A DNA stretch of 64,000 bases, from NCBI RefSeq assembly GCF_039545135.1, contig NZ_BAABRU010000005.1:310001-374000 (forward strand), read 5' to 3'. This DNA is from Herpetosiphon gulosus (GTDB taxonomy: Bacteria > Chloroflexota > Chloroflexia > Chloroflexales > Herpetosiphonaceae). The notes beneath the pieces are model-generated. The model ran no database searches. It had not been told where the DNA came from and worked only from the letters and a program-made list of their open reading frames with translations. This document shows, one piece after another, positions 35,852-45,927 of this stretch. Numbering within the stretch: position 1 is the stretch's first letter; the number at the start of each line of letters is the position of its first letter. The position numbers and the translations under genes are program-made.

Positions 35852-37738
35852 CTAGAGATGTTGGCTGAAAAAGTCGGTGATCCGGTTGTAGCAGGTCACT
35901 TTGTTGGCGTACTTCAAGACATCGTGGCCTTCATCGCTGAACAACAGATAATCAACGTTTTTGCCTAAGGCTTGCAACTCATGCACCACTTCGCTCGATT
36001 CACGCTCGATCACCCGTGGATCGTTGGCTCCTTGGGTGACCAATAATGGGCAAGCCAAGTTGTGAATGTAGGTTTTAGGCGAACGTTCGGCCAAGAAATC
36101 TTGTTCGGTCACTGGATCGCCAACTTGGGTTGCCATGTACTTTTTCCAAGTTTCAGGCACTCGCGCCGAGAAGGTGTGCAAATCGTAGGGGCCAAACATA
36201 TCGATGCCTGCTCGCCAAAGCTCAGGGTGACGGCCAAGCAAGGTCAAGGTCATAAAACCACCATATGAACGCCCCATCACCCCAGTACGTTTGATATCAA
36301 TCAGTGGGTCATTGACTAAAACCTTGGTCATGGCATGCACATGATCAAGCCGATCTTGGCCGCCCCAATCGTGAGTAACGTGGTTCATATACTTAAAGCC
36401 ATAGCCACTACTGCCACGCACATTGGGCACAAACACCGCAAAGCCCTTCAGGGTCAAGAATTGAATCAAGGGCATCGAGAACCAGGCAAAATCGGGGCGT
36501 TCTTGGCCTTGTGGGCCGCCATGAATGTAATAAACCAATGGCCGTGGGCCTTCGTAACCCAAGGCTGGGGCTGGGCGGTACAGTCGCGCCGAAATGCGTA
36601 GGCCATCGTGCGAGTTGAACGAGGCATCTTCGCCAGCCGCCAAATGTTCAACTGGAATGCCCAAAACACGTTCGTTGGTATGCTGTTGCAGCTCTTGGTT
36701 GGGCTTAATCGTATAGATTTGGGTTGGCGCAATCGCAGTCGAGAACGAAAGCGCAAAGCTGTCACTCGCTTCATCATAATCAATTGACTCTAAAACACCA
36801 TTGTCTAATGGTGCTTGGCCAACCAAAACCTTGGTAACCAACATCCGCTTGCCAACTAGATCAAGCTCAGCTTCATAGCACCAGGAACAGCCATCGATAT
36901 TATAGCCAATCAAAAAGCGTTGTTCTGTCAGATGCAGCAAACGATCAAATTCGCCTTGACCGGTGTGTACCAAGCCTTCAATCGTCACAGCATCCAAGCT
37001 TTGCGAGCCATCAAGGCTCAACAAGGCTAAACTGTAGCAATCATCAAACAGGCTCGTGCTCACCAAGGCAACGTTATCATTGACCCATTCGCCAAAACCC
37101 ATACCATTTGGCTCAATTGGCGTTGTACGTTGATCCATCGGCGTACCGAAAACCACCGAGCGCTCGGTGCTACCAAGCTGCTGACGATAAATCACGGCAT
37201 CGCCAATCCCATAGGCATCGACGGTCAGAATTGTTTGTTGATCAGGGGCTGAGGTCGCATAAAATGGGCCATCTGGGCCTTGATATAATAATATGCTTGT
37301 GCCAGTCAGTACATTAATTTGATAGCAACTAAGTTCAGGGCGAAGGCGTGAAGCAACATTCAAATAGCCAATGCCCGTGTTTGGATCAAGTTTCGAGAGA
37401 TTGGTTTGCATTCCAACAAATTGTTCGCCAAAAATTGGCTCAGGGAAACCACCAGTTAATGGGATGCGCAACGGCTGGTAGTTTTCATCGCCATCTTTAT
37501 CAATCATCACCACAATTTGATTGTATTCGGCCAATACTACAAACGATTTTCCACCCATATGGTGCGGCGTTTGCAAGGCAATATCAGGCGGTAACAACGG
37601 CTCAGGCACGCTGCCAGTGAGCAGCATGCGATACAAACTCAGGCGGCCATTTAAATCGCTAATAAAATAGAGATAATCGCCAGAGCGTTGCGGAACAACA
37701 AATTGACGAGCGGCAAGCAAGGCTTCGATGCGTGGCAT
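35852..37738 (-). CDS. S9 family prolyl oligopeptidase / acylaminoacyl-peptidase-like
   Basis: The 628-residue cytoplasmic protein has an N-terminal beta-propeller-like half (about 1-370) and a C-terminal alpha/beta-hydrolase. The nucleophile serine is in GRSYGGF (near residue 490), the Asp in GANDPRVIERE and the His in DEGHDVLKY; the oxyanion region is YYIHGGPQGQ. There is no signal peptide. It should cut short peptides, perhaps those released by secreted proteases. AAGGAG precedes the ATG. It stands alone. Confidence 0.92.
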   Translation of the reverse strand: MPRIEALLAARQFVVPQRSGDYLYFISDLNGRLSLYRMLLTGSVPEPLLPPDIALQTPHHMGGKSFVVLAEYNQIVVMIDKDGDENYQPLRIPLTGGFPEPIFGEQFVGMQTNLSKLDPNTGIGYLNVASRLRPELSCYQINVLTGTSILLYQGPDGPFYATSAPDQQTILTVDAYGIGDAVIYRQQLGSTERSVVFGTPMDQRTTPIEPNGMGFGEWVNDNVALVSTSLFDDCYSLALLSLDGSQSLDAVTIEGLVHTGQGEFDRLLHLTEQRFLIGYNIDGCSWCYEAELDLVGKRMLVTKVLVGQAPLDNGVLESIDYDEASDSFALSFSTAIAPTQIYTIKPNQELQQHTNERVLGIPVEHLAAGEDASFNSHDGLRISARLYRPAPALGYEGPRPLVYYIHGGPQGQERPDFAWFSMPLIQFLTLKGFAVFVPNVRGSSGYGFKYMNHVTHDWGGQDRLDHVHAMTKVLVNDPLIDIKRTGVMGRSYGGFMTLTLLGRHPELWRAGIDMFGPYDLHTFSARVPETWKKYMATQVGDPVTEQDFLAERSPKTYIHNLACPLLVTQGANDPRVIERESSEVVHELQALGKNVDYLLFSDEGHDVLKYANKVTCYNRITDFFSQHL

Positions 37739-37874
37739 TCTTCCAACTCCTTGTTAACAGCAATTTCGTACTATTGTAGAGCGAATCGCGACGATCAAGC
37801 TTCATTCAAAAGGTGTAGCCACAAGGTGTAGTTGGCTGTGGTAGACTGACAAGTAGGCCTTGAGGGATTGTGTC

Positions 37875-40457
37875 ATGCTCCAACTCATCCAAACCAAATT
37901 AGTTGTGCCACCACCACGTGAACGGGTTGTTAAACGTTCGCGCCTCTATCAGCGGCTTGATGCTGGACGCAACCAACGCCTAACCTTGATCAGTGCTCCC
38001 GCTGGTTTTGGTAAAACTACCTTAGTGAGCGCTTGGTTGCACACCACCAAACAGCAACATTGTGTTTGGCTGACCCTCAATAGCCATGATAACGATCCAT
38101 TACGCTTTGCTCAATATCTGCAACAAGGCTTTCAGGCCCAACTGCCGCAATTCAATTGGCAATGGCTGGAGCTACTCGGCCATCAAGTATTAATCAATGT
38201 GGTCACCACCCTGATCAACCAACTTCACGAACAAGCTGAGCAGTGGGTATTGGTACTCGATGATTATCAGATGATCGATCATCCGGTGATTCATGAAGCG
38301 CTCACCATGTTGATTGAGCATTGTCCGCCGCAATTGCATATGGTGTTGACGTGTCGCCAACAACCAGCCTTACCATTGGCTCGCTGGCGAGCACGCAATT
38401 GGCTAAACACAATTGGCGTAGCCGATTTGCGCTTCACCGATTATGAGGGCGGTGAGTTTCTGCGCGATGTTATGCACGTTCGGCTAAATCAGCAAATTGA
38501 GAGCCAAGTGCTGCATCAAAGCGCTGGTTGGATTGCTGGCCTGCAACTGGCCGCCTTAGCCTTATCCGAAGCGCCTAGTCCTGAGCACGGTTTACGAGCG
38601 CTCAATTCGGGCCAAGCCAGCGATATTAGTGTTTATTTGCTCGAAGAAGTTTTTCAGCAACAACCAACATCAATTCAACAAGCGCTGTTGGCTTTGGCTC
38701 CACTCGATCGCTTTAATCGCTCATTGGCCGATTTTATGCATCTGCAACGGGAACTTGGCTCAAGCCAACTTGATCAGATTATCGAACGCCAGCTGTTTAT
38801 CGGGGCACTTGATCAAGAGTGGTGGCAATTACACCCACTGTTTCGCGATTTTTTGTTGCAACACGCCAATTTGGTTGATCCCGAGCTTCGCAATCGGGTT
38901 TTGGCACTCGCCGCCGAATGGTGCCGCGACCAACATTATATTCACGATGCAATGCACTATGCCTTGCAAGCCCAAGCGCATCAGTTAGCGGCAGCAATTC
39001 TTACGCCGTGGGTCGGTCAATTTGTGCGCGAAGCGGCCTTTTATACCTTGCGACCATGGCTCGATCAATTGCCGATTCATGTAATTTGGAACGAACCACG
39101 CTTGTGCATTGCCCAAATGTGGATTTTGATTACCTTGCGCAATGGTGAGGGCATTCAAGGCTATCTCGAACGGATCAGCCAGTTGGTTGGCAGCAACGAA
39201 CCAAATCCTTTGGCTGCCGAGGCCTTGGCGTTGGGCGCATTGGCCGCAACCATGACCTCAAAGCTTGAGCAAGCAGCGTTGTGGGGCGAACAAGCCAAAC
39301 GCCTGAATACCAGCAACGACCCGACAATTCAAGGTGTGATGACTTTTTGTTTAGCAGTAGTAGCTCATTTTCAAGGCGATGCGCAACAGGCTGAAATGTT
39401 CTATCAACAAACTGAAACGCTCGGTCAAACGATCAATAGTCGCTTTTTATCCACAGTTGGCGCGGTCAATCGCGCTGGTTTATTGCACGATATCGGCCAA
39501 TTTAGCCGTGCCGAACAAATTTGCTTGAGCTTAATCGAACAAGCGCAAGCCTTGCCAGCGCCGCGCCCATTTATGGCTGGCATGTATTGGATGTTAGCGC
39601 GAATTTATCATCAGCGCCATCAATTGCCCGAAGCTTTGGTGGCGGTCGAGCAAAGCCTCAACAACAGCAAAATCATGGATAATCGTCAAATGTGGTGTGT
39701 GGCTCAAGCTCAACGGGTGGCAATTTTGCAATCGCAGAACGATTATCCCCAGGCGCTGCACTGCTTACTCCAGCTTGAGGAGTATGCGATTGGCCATGAT
39801 AATGCCAAAATTCGCCTAATTATTCAACAAACCCGCTGTTTGCTGGCGATTGAGCAGCACGATTTAGCCCAAGCAACCCAATGGCTGGCATTGATCAACA
39901 CCGACCCTGAGGATTTAAATAACCCGATTAATCAATGGTTGGGTGGTTTGCTGGCCTTGCGTCAAGCTGCGCTGGATCAAGCAGCCAGCTTATTAAATCA
40001 AGCCTTAACCACCGCTGAACGGATTAATTTCGTACCGCTCTTAGTCAGCATCTATGCCACCTTGGCCATGGTTTTAGCTCGCCAAGGACAACTGCCCAAG
40101 GCGCTTGAGCAACTCCAACATGCCTTGACGATTGCCGAGCCAGAGTTAATTATCCAACCGTTGCTCGATCTACAGGCTGGGCTGATTCCATTATTGCAAC
40201 AATTGCCAAGTAGCCCGTTAGTTTTGCGCTTGCTGCACCACAATCGACTGGAAACACTTGATCTGGCGATAACGCCGCGTGAACATGAGATTTTGCGCTA
40301 CTTGGCGGCTGGCTTAGGCAATCGCGCGATCGCCGAAGCTTTGGTGATTGCCGAAAGCACGCTCAAACGCCATATTAGCAATTTATATCTCAAGCTTGAT
40401 GTACACAACCGCACTGCCGCAATTGTTAAAGCCCGTGAACAAGGCTTAATCGATTAA
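37875..40457 (+). CDS. MalT-like LuxR family transcriptional regulator (STAND ATPase)
   Basis: The 860-residue protein has a STAND-type ATPase at the N terminus with P-loop SAPAGFGKTTL (near 40-50) and Walker B VLVLDDYQMI. A winged helix and a long TPR-like helical sensor follow, with a LuxR helix-turn-helix at the end (ITPREHEILRYLAAG, then ESTLKRHISNLYLKLDVHNR). The ATG at 37875 follows GAGGG. MalT-like proteins multimerise with ATP and an inducer to activate transcription. The inducer is unknown; the divergent S9 peptidase gene may be a target. Confidence 0.9.
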   Translation: MLQLIQTKLVVPPPRERVVKRSRLYQRLDAGRNQRLTLISAPAGFGKTTLVSAWLHTTKQQHCVWLTLNSHDNDPLRFAQYLQQGFQAQLPQFNWQWLELLGHQVLINVVTTLINQLHEQAEQWVLVLDDYQMIDHPVIHEALTMLIEHCPPQLHMVLTCRQQPALPLARWRARNWLNTIGVADLRFTDYEGGEFLRDVMHVRLNQQIESQVLHQSAGWIAGLQLAALALSEAPSPEHGLRALNSGQASDISVYLLEEVFQQQPTSIQQALLALAPLDRFNRSLADFMHLQRELGSSQLDQIIERQLFIGALDQEWWQLHPLFRDFLLQHANLVDPELRNRVLALAAEWCRDQHYIHDAMHYALQAQAHQLAAAILTPWVGQFVREAAFYTLRPWLDQLPIHVIWNEPRLCIAQMWILITLRNGEGIQGYLERISQLVGSNEPNPLAAEALALGALAATMTSKLEQAALWGEQAKRLNTSNDPTIQGVMTFCLAVVAHFQGDAQQAEMFYQQTETLGQTINSRFLSTVGAVNRAGLLHDIGQFSRAEQICLSLIEQAQALPAPRPFMAGMYWMLARIYHQRHQLPEALVAVEQSLNNSKIMDNRQMWCVAQAQRVAILQSQNDYPQALHCLLQLEEYAIGHDNAKIRLIIQQTRCLLAIEQHDLAQATQWLALINTDPEDLNNPINQWLGGLLALRQAALDQAASLLNQALTTAERINFVPLLVSIYATLAMVLARQGQLPKALEQLQHALTIAEPELIIQPLLDLQAGLIPLLQQLPSSPLVLRLLHHNRLETLDLAITPREHEILRYLAAGLGNRAIAEALVIAESTLKRHISNLYLKLDVHNRTAAIVKAREQGLID

Positions 40458-40514
40458 TTTTTTGGAGAGTTTCCCGCGCCTGCTAGGCTTTAGGGGATTT
40501 TCAAGGGTGACGTT

Positions 40515-40613
40515 CCCTCACCCCAACCCCTCGCCCACTGTGGCGGGCGAGGGGCTTTTGGGTTGATGGTTACCCCTCGCTCACTTGGCGGGAGCGGGGC
40601 TAGGGGGTGAGGG
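40515..40613. repeat. REP-like long inverted repeat, copy 3
   Basis: It starts CCCTCACCCCAACCCCTCGC and ends GGGGCTAGGGGGTGAGGG. It lies between the stop codons of two convergent genes (MalT-like regulator and histidine phosphatase) and fits a bidirectional terminator role. Confidence 0.8.
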
Positions 40614-40618
40614 CATTT

Positions 40619-41260
40619 TTAGAGGGCGGTTTGGTTTTCGCGCACGGTGGCCAATTTGCCAAGGTGGCATGCTTCGCTCAAGCTCACCAAATAGGGTAAA
40701 TCTTCGCCATATTCGATCACGCTAATCGAGGCATTGGTAATCCACAAGCGATTGATCCGATCCATATTGATGCCAAGTGCATCGGCAACCAAGATTTTTA
40801 CAACTACATCATGCGTTGAAAAAATCACGGTTTCGTTGGGTCGTTCGCTCAAAACTCGTTCTTTAAAGTCGATAACGCGCTTGAGGATGTTGGAGAAACT
40901 TTCGCCGTTGGGCATTTGCGAACGAGTTGGAAAATATTGCCATTCGCGTAATTCTGCGCCATATTGGGCCTTAACATCGTTGCTATACAACCCTTGCCAA
41001 TCGCCATGATGAATTTCAAGCAAGGCTGGTTCATCGATAAATGGTACTTCGGGGTGGAATTCGGCAATTGCGCGAGCGGTGTTGTTGGCTCGTTGCAAGG
41101 GGCTAGCGTAAATCACATCAAGCTTTTCGCGCTTGAGGCGTTGGGCTAAGGCTTGGGCTTGTTGTTGGCCGAGTTCGCTCAAGGGCGCATCTTCTTGGCC
41201 TTGATAGCGACCGATTTTATTCCACTCACTCTCACCGTGACGCACCAAAATTAACCGCAT
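40619..41260 (-). CDS. Histidine phosphatase superfamily protein (phosphoglycerate-mutase-like)
   Basis: The 213-residue protein carries the phosphohistidine motif LVRHGESEWN (His8), the arginine segment YASPLQRANNTA, a Glu in LLEIHHGDWQG and the second histidine in IFSTHDVVV. This is a complete histidine-phosphatase fold of the small, cofactor-independent phosphatase type (CobC / PhoE like). Substrates vary widely, so mutase activity is not implied. GGAGG precedes the ATG. Confidence 0.9.
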   Translation of the reverse strand: MRLILVRHGESEWNKIGRYQGQEDAPLSELGQQQAQALAQRLKREKLDVIYASPLQRANNTARAIAEFHPEVPFIDEPALLEIHHGDWQGLYSNDVKAQYGAELREWQYFPTRSQMPNGESFSNILKRVIDFKERVLSERPNETVIFSTHDVVVKILVADALGINMDRINRLWITNASISVIEYGEDLPYLVSLSEACHLGKLATVRENQTAL

Positions 41261-41601
41261 AAAGCCTCCAAATGTAAGGATGAAGGATGAGGGTTGAAGG
41301 ATGAACGGTCCTCACCTAGGCGATTCAGCATTCAACGAAATCCTTCATGGTTGCAAGGTTGTGCGTCGTTGCAGTGGGTGAGCAGCATTGCTCTACGGCG
41401 TTGTATCATACCAGATCTTGCGAAGTTGGTGGCTAGTTCTTTGAAGCCTGATATGTTCTTAACCAAAATATTACAATTATGTTATAGTACGATAAATAAG
41501 CCCCCGTAGCATCAACCCAGCCCATTTTTTTGTGGTTACACTCGTCAATAACCCGACAGATTCTCTTGCATCGTGGTCTAGCTTGCTAGGAGATTTAAAC
41601 C
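41261..41601. other. Divergent intergenic region with a candidate promoter
   Basis: 41274-41310 has short direct repeats of AAGGATGA typical of intergenic debris here. A candidate promoter for the ABC operon is TTAACC (41459-41464), 18 bases, TATAGT (41483-41488). AGGAG precedes the binding-protein start. No gene is seen. Confidence 0.45.
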
Positions 41602-42774
41602 ATGGCTCAATCGAAGCTTGGCGCTTTTCGGCTACGTGCTGCTAAATTAGCGGCCTTATTTCTCGTCGTTTCATTGATGATTAGTGCGTGTGGCTCAGCC
41701 GCCAGCGAAAGCACCACCGCGCCAACCGCTGGCTCAGGTGGCACATCATCAACTATGGATGCTTTGATTGCTGCCGCCAAGGCTGAAGGCGAATTAACCG
41801 TGATCGCCTTGCCCCACAATTGGCTCAACTACGGCGAAATGATCGAAAACTTCTCGAAAAAATATGGTATCAAAATCAACGAACTGAATCCCGATGCTGG
41901 TTCGGGCGATGAAATCGAAGCGATCAAGGCCAATAAAGATAACAAAGGCCCCCAAGCTCCCGACGTGATCGACGTTGGTTTTGCTTTTGGCCCATCCGCC
42001 AAGCAGGAAAATCTCTTGCAGCCCTACAAAGTTTCAACTTGGGATACGATTCCTAACGAGTTGAAAGATCCCGAAGGCTATTGGTTTGGCGATTATTACG
42101 GCGTGTTGGCTTTTGCCGTCAACAAAGATGTCGTCAAAAATGTGCCCCAAGATTGGGCTGACCTCTTGAAGCCCGAATATAAAGGCCAAGTCGCCTTGGC
42201 AGGTGATCCACGGGTCTCGAATTTGGCGATTCAGTCAGTCTACGCCGCAGCCCTCGCTAATGGCGGTAGTTTGGATAATGTCCAGCCTGGCTTAGATTTC
42301 TTTAGCAAATTGAACCAAGCTGGTAACTTTGTACCAGTTATTGCCAAACAAGGCACCTTGGCCCAGGGCGAAACCCCAATTATGATCACTTGGGATTATT
42401 TGGCACTTAGTGCTCGCGATGAGTTGGGCGGCAACCCCGAAATTGAAGTAGTTGTGCCAAAATCTGGCGTGCTTGGTGGCGTGTATGTTCAAGCGATCAG
42501 CGCTTATGCTCCACATCCAAATGCTGCTAAATTGTGGATGGAATACCTCTACTCCGACGAAGGCCAATTGACTTGGCTCAAAGGCGGCGGCCACCCAGTG
42601 CGCTACAACGATTTGGTTGCGCGTAATGTGATTCCAGCTGAAATTGCTGAAAAATTGCCACCAGCCGAGCTCTACGCCAACGCCGTATTCCCAACCTTGG
42701 CTCAGCTTGAAGCCGCCAAGAAAGTTATCGTTGATGGTTGGGATGCCACGGTCAACGTCGATGTCAAGGAATAA
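41602..42774 (+). CDS. ABC transporter substrate-binding lipoprotein (PotD/AfuA-like, substrate unknown)
   Basis: The signal peptide ends in a lipobox (MISAC, Cys30), followed by a Ser/Thr/Gly linker and a type-II binding fold: LIAAAKAEGELTVIALPHNW, FGDYYGVLAFAVNKDVV and VVVPKSGVLGGVYVQAISAYA. The VVPKSG(V) segment and the operon layout are those of binders for iron(III), thiamine, polyamines or 2-aminoethylphosphonate. The specificity residues cannot be assigned by eye. It opens a complete importer operon with two permeases and an ATPase. Confidence 0.88.
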   Translation: MAQSKLGAFRLRAAKLAALFLVVSLMISACGSAASESTTAPTAGSGGTSSTMDALIAAAKAEGELTVIALPHNWLNYGEMIENFSKKYGIKINELNPDAGSGDEIEAIKANKDNKGPQAPDVIDVGFAFGPSAKQENLLQPYKVSTWDTIPNELKDPEGYWFGDYYGVLAFAVNKDVVKNVPQDWADLLKPEYKGQVALAGDPRVSNLAIQSVYAAALANGGSLDNVQPGLDFFSKLNQAGNFVPVIAKQGTLAQGETPIMITWDYLALSARDELGGNPEIEVVVPKSGVLGGVYVQAISAYAPHPNAAKLWMEYLYSDEGQLTWLKGGGHPVRYNDLVARNVIPAEIAEKLPPAELYANAVFPTLAQLEAAKKVIVDGWDATVNVDVKE

Positions 42775-42795
42775 TTAAGGAAGGATCGCCGCTCT

Positions 42796-43695
42796 GTGGC
42801 AGAACAAGCTTCAGAACGTGGTCGGGGTGCGCAATGGCAGCACCTCGACCTTCGTCGCATTAATTGGAGTTGGCTGGGCACAGTGCCATTTTTCCTCTTT
42901 GCTTGTGCCTTTTTGGTGCTTCCGTCGGCCTCGCTAGTGATCGGCAGTTTTCAAGATAACGAGGGTAACTTTACCCTGCAAAATATCGCCGATCTTGGTC
43001 AGCCAAGCATTGTCAATGCCTATGTGCTCAGCGTGCAGGTGAGCGGGGTTACGGCCTTGCTTGGCACGTTGGTTGGCGGTTTGTTGGCCTGGGCCATGGT
43101 GCTGGGGCGTTTGCCGCGCTTTGTGCGAGCTTTTTTGATTCCCTTCTCTGGCGTGGCCTCGAACTTTGCTGGTGTACCCTTGGCCTTTGCCTTTATTGCA
43201 ACCTTGGGACGGGTTGGCTTTGTCACGGTTTTGCTCAAAGATTTGGGCTTTAATTTATATGACAAGGGCTTTAATCTCTACAGCTTTTGGGGTTTGAGCG
43301 CGACCTATCTGTATTTTCAAATTCCCTTGGTGGTGTTGATTTTAACTCCAGCTTTTGAGGCACTTCGTCCGCAATGGCGCGAGGCAGCTGAAAGTTTAGG
43401 CGCTTCGGGCGGCTACTACTGGCGCAGCATTGCCTTGCCAATTCTAACTCCGGCCCTGTTGAGCACCGTTGTACTGCTCTTTGGCAATGCCTTTGGAGCC
43501 TATGCCACGGCTTATGCTTTAACGGGCGGCTCGTTGAATATTGTGCCGATTATGATTGGGGCGCAAATTCAGGGTGATATTTTACATAATCCCAATTTGG
43601 GCTATGCCTTGGCATTTGGCATGATGGTGATTATGACCTTGGTTTTGGTGCTTTATAGCTGGCTTCAGCGCCGATCGGCACGGTGGTTGCAATGA
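42796..43695 (+). CDS. ABC transporter permease (PotB/FbpB-like), first subunit
   Basis: This 299-residue membrane protein with six main hydrophobic segments carries the EAA loop EAAESLGASGGYYWRSIALP. The start is GTG at 42796, with AGGAAGGA upstream. It overlaps the next permease by four bases. Together they form the heterodimeric membrane channel of the importer. Confidence 0.9.
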   Translation: MAEQASERGRGAQWQHLDLRRINWSWLGTVPFFLFACAFLVLPSASLVIGSFQDNEGNFTLQNIADLGQPSIVNAYVLSVQVSGVTALLGTLVGGLLAWAMVLGRLPRFVRAFLIPFSGVASNFAGVPLAFAFIATLGRVGFVTVLLKDLGFNLYDKGFNLYSFWGLSATYLYFQIPLVVLILTPAFEALRPQWREAAESLGASGGYYWRSIALPILTPALLSTVVLLFGNAFGAYATAYALTGGSLNIVPIMIGAQIQGDILHNPNLGYALAFGMMVIMTLVLVLYSWLQRRSARWLQ

Positions 43696-44477
43696 AAAAA
43701 CGTTCTTCATTGGTTGCGTGGCTATTTATTATCCTTGGTACAAGCTATTTCTTGTTGCCGCTGATTGCTACGTTTCTGTTTTCGCTGCGAGCCAAAAAAG
43801 ATAGCTTGGGCTTTACCGCCTATCAACGGGTTTTTGCTGATAGTAGTTTTTACGAAACCTTCCTGTTTTCAGCGTTAATGGCCTTGTTGACGATTATCGC
43901 TAGCTTGCTTTTGCTGGTTCCCACGGTGTACTGGGCTTATTTGCGGCATCCGCGTTTGCACCGCCTAATCGAGTTGGTCTCGCTAATGCCATTTGTGATT
44001 CCGCCAATTGTGCTGGTGTTTGGTTTGATCAAATCGTATAGCCGCCCACCAGTGATTTTGGTGCAAAGTCGCGGCTTGCTGATCGCAGGTTATATGGTGC
44101 TCACGCTGCCGTATATGTACCGAGCGATTGATGCTGGCCTGCGGGCGACCAACGTCAAAACCCTGACCGAAGCTGCTCAAAGCCTTGGGGCTGGCTGGCC
44201 GCGAATTATTTGGCAAGTGATTGTGCCGAATGTACGGGGAGCCTTGGTTAATGGCGCATTTTTGACCTTTGCCACAGTGCTGGGCGAATTGACCTTAGCT
44301 CAATATTTAGCTTGGCCCGCCTTCGGCCCATACCTCGCCCGCATCAGTCAAAACAAAGCCTACGAACCAGCAGCGCTTACAATCATTAGTTTTGCCCTAA
44401 CGTGGGTGATTTTTGGGATTGTGCTGTTGGTCAATAGCAAAGATCAACAACAAACCCAATTTGGTGGAACACACTAA
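43692..44477 (+). CDS. ABC transporter permease (PotC/FbpB-like), second subunit
   Basis: The ATG at 43692 overlaps the stop of the previous gene (ATGA), which decides the start over the in-frame GTG at 43683. The 261-residue protein has six membrane helices and the EAA loop EAAQSLGAGWPRIIWQVIVP. The ATPase gene begins 9 bp after its end. Confidence 0.9.
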   Translation: MKKRSSLVAWLFIILGTSYFLLPLIATFLFSLRAKKDSLGFTAYQRVFADSSFYETFLFSALMALLTIIASLLLLVPTVYWAYLRHPRLHRLIELVSLMPFVIPPIVLVFGLIKSYSRPPVILVQSRGLLIAGYMVLTLPYMYRAIDAGLRATNVKTLTEAAQSLGAGWPRIIWQVIVPNVRGALVNGAFLTFATVLGELTLAQYLAWPAFGPYLARISQNKAYEPAALTIISFALTWVIFGIVLLVNSKDQQQTQFGGTH

Positions 44478-44486
44478 GGAACTGCC

Positions 44487-45548
44487 ATGGCTTTTATCGA
44501 ATTACACAATTTAACCAAGCAATTTGGCCCAACAACGGTGGTTTCGCCGCTCAATCTGTCGGTCGAGCGCGGTGAATTTTTGTCGGTGCTCGGCCCCAGC
44601 GGCTGCGGCAAAACCACTACCCTGCGCATGATTGCAGGCTTCGAGGCTCCCAGCGGTGGCTCAATCAAAATCGACGGTAACGATATGACCCAAACACCGC
44701 CCAGCAAACGCAAGATTGGGATTGTCTTTCAATCGTATGCGCTGTTTCCGAATATGAGCGTTGCTCAAAATATCGGCTATGGCTTGCGGATCGCCAAACT
44801 CAGCAAACAGGCAATCGAGCAACGTGTCAACGAAATGCTTGATATTATTCATATGCAAGAATTTGCCAATCGCTATCCACATCAGCTTTCTGGCGGCCAG
44901 CAACAGCGGGTTGCCCTGGCCCGCGCCTTGGCAATTCGCCCCCAAGTGCTGCTGCTCGATGAGCCACTTTCAGCACTCGATGCCAAGATTCGGGTTTCGT
45001 TGCGTCAAGATATTCGGGCAATTCAGCGCGAATTAGGCATTACGGCGATTTACGTTACCCACGATCAAGAAGAGGCGCTTTCGCTTTCGGATCGGGTGCT
45101 GATTATGCAAAAGGGCGAAGTTGAGCAACTTGGCACGCCCGCCGAAATTTACAACAATCCCAAAACCAGCTTTGTGGCTCATTTTGTCGGCACACTTAAC
45201 ACCCTAGAAGCCTCGCTACACGACCCCAAAGAGGGCATTTTGCATTTTGGCAAGCAACAATTTAGCGTCAGCGATAGCTTTGATCCATCGCTACAAGGCA
45301 GCACAGTGCGGGTTGCGCTGCGACCTGAACGCTTGAGCCTTGACGGTGTTGCGGCCCAAAATCAACTGCATGGCGTGGTCAAAGAGCAAATGCTGTTGGG
45401 GCCGATTGTGCGTTTTCACGTTGAAATCGAGCAACAACTGCTATTTGTCGATGTCTTCAACGATACCCACGTCAGCAACTTGCCCAATCGTGGCGAGGCG
45501 GTGGTGGTTAATTTTGCGCCCCACGATTGTTTGGTACTTCAAAGCTAA
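44487..45548 (+). CDS. ABC transporter ATP-binding protein (PotA/FbpC/PhnT-like)
   Basis: The 353-residue protein has Walker A GPSGCGKT (36-43), signature LSGGQ (134-138), Walker B LLLDEP (155-160) and the switch histidine in YVTHDQEEAL. A C-terminal TOBE-type regulatory domain follows (VRVALRPERLSL). It energises the upstream permeases. Since the sugar importer at 15.5-19.4 kb lacks an ATPase, sharing is conceivable, but this protein's own operon partners and PotA-type sequence make it less likely. Confidence 0.93.
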   Translation: MAFIELHNLTKQFGPTTVVSPLNLSVERGEFLSVLGPSGCGKTTTLRMIAGFEAPSGGSIKIDGNDMTQTPPSKRKIGIVFQSYALFPNMSVAQNIGYGLRIAKLSKQAIEQRVNEMLDIIHMQEFANRYPHQLSGGQQQRVALARALAIRPQVLLLDEPLSALDAKIRVSLRQDIRAIQRELGITAIYVTHDQEEALSLSDRVLIMQKGEVEQLGTPAEIYNNPKTSFVAHFVGTLNTLEASLHDPKEGILHFGKQQFSVSDSFDPSLQGSTVRVALRPERLSLDGVAAQNQLHGVVKEQMLLGPIVRFHVEIEQQLLFVDVFNDTHVSNLPNRGEAVVVNFAPHDCLVLQS

Positions 45549-45927
45549 AACTTCAAACGGCCCATTGGGGCCGCTTGAAGGAGAGAAGAGTGTGTGTGAG
45601 GAGGAAGGATTTGTTTCGAGTATCGCAAGTATAGCTTACGATCAACCTAACAAACAATCCACCTCATACTCCTATCCTCAATTAACCACATGGCCTATTG
45701 CTGCTAATGCCAATTCCCACCTCTACTCCTCAAAATTCGACTGCACGAATAAATAGATAGCTACCGTTACTGCTTAAATTGGCCTAAACAGGAAAAATTA
45801 ACCGCAATCGGATCAATTAAATAGGGTAATTAGCATAGATCGAACAGATATTCGTTTATGCAGCGCACATATATGCGTAACCCATCAGCTAAAGTAAGCC
45901 ATCGTTAGAGTTCTACAAGGAGGTTGT
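45549..45927. other. Intergenic region upstream of the CRISPR-Cas operon
   Basis: A hairpin (45551-45580) follows the ABC operon. The rest is AT-richer, with no open frame that could supply a missing Cas10 HD domain. A palindrome-like GCGCACATATATGCG lies near 45865, about 60 bases before csm1, and AAGGAGG precedes the csm1 ATG at 45928. The promoter was not resolved. Confidence 0.5.
45551..45580 (+). terminator. Hairpin ending the ABC importer operon
   Basis: CTTCAA and CGGCCC pair with GGGCCG and TTGAAG around ATTG, with one A-C mismatch, starting three bases after the ATPase stop. No U tract follows. Confidence 0.65.

Noticed and set aside
44487-45548. ATPase as the missing subunit of the sugar importer
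   Set aside because: It belongs to its own operon with two permeases and is PotA-like rather than MsmX-like in layout.
45549-45927. Possible split or frameshifted Cas10 HD domain upstream of csm1
   Set aside because: All plus frames are interrupted by stops and no HD-type motif is seen.
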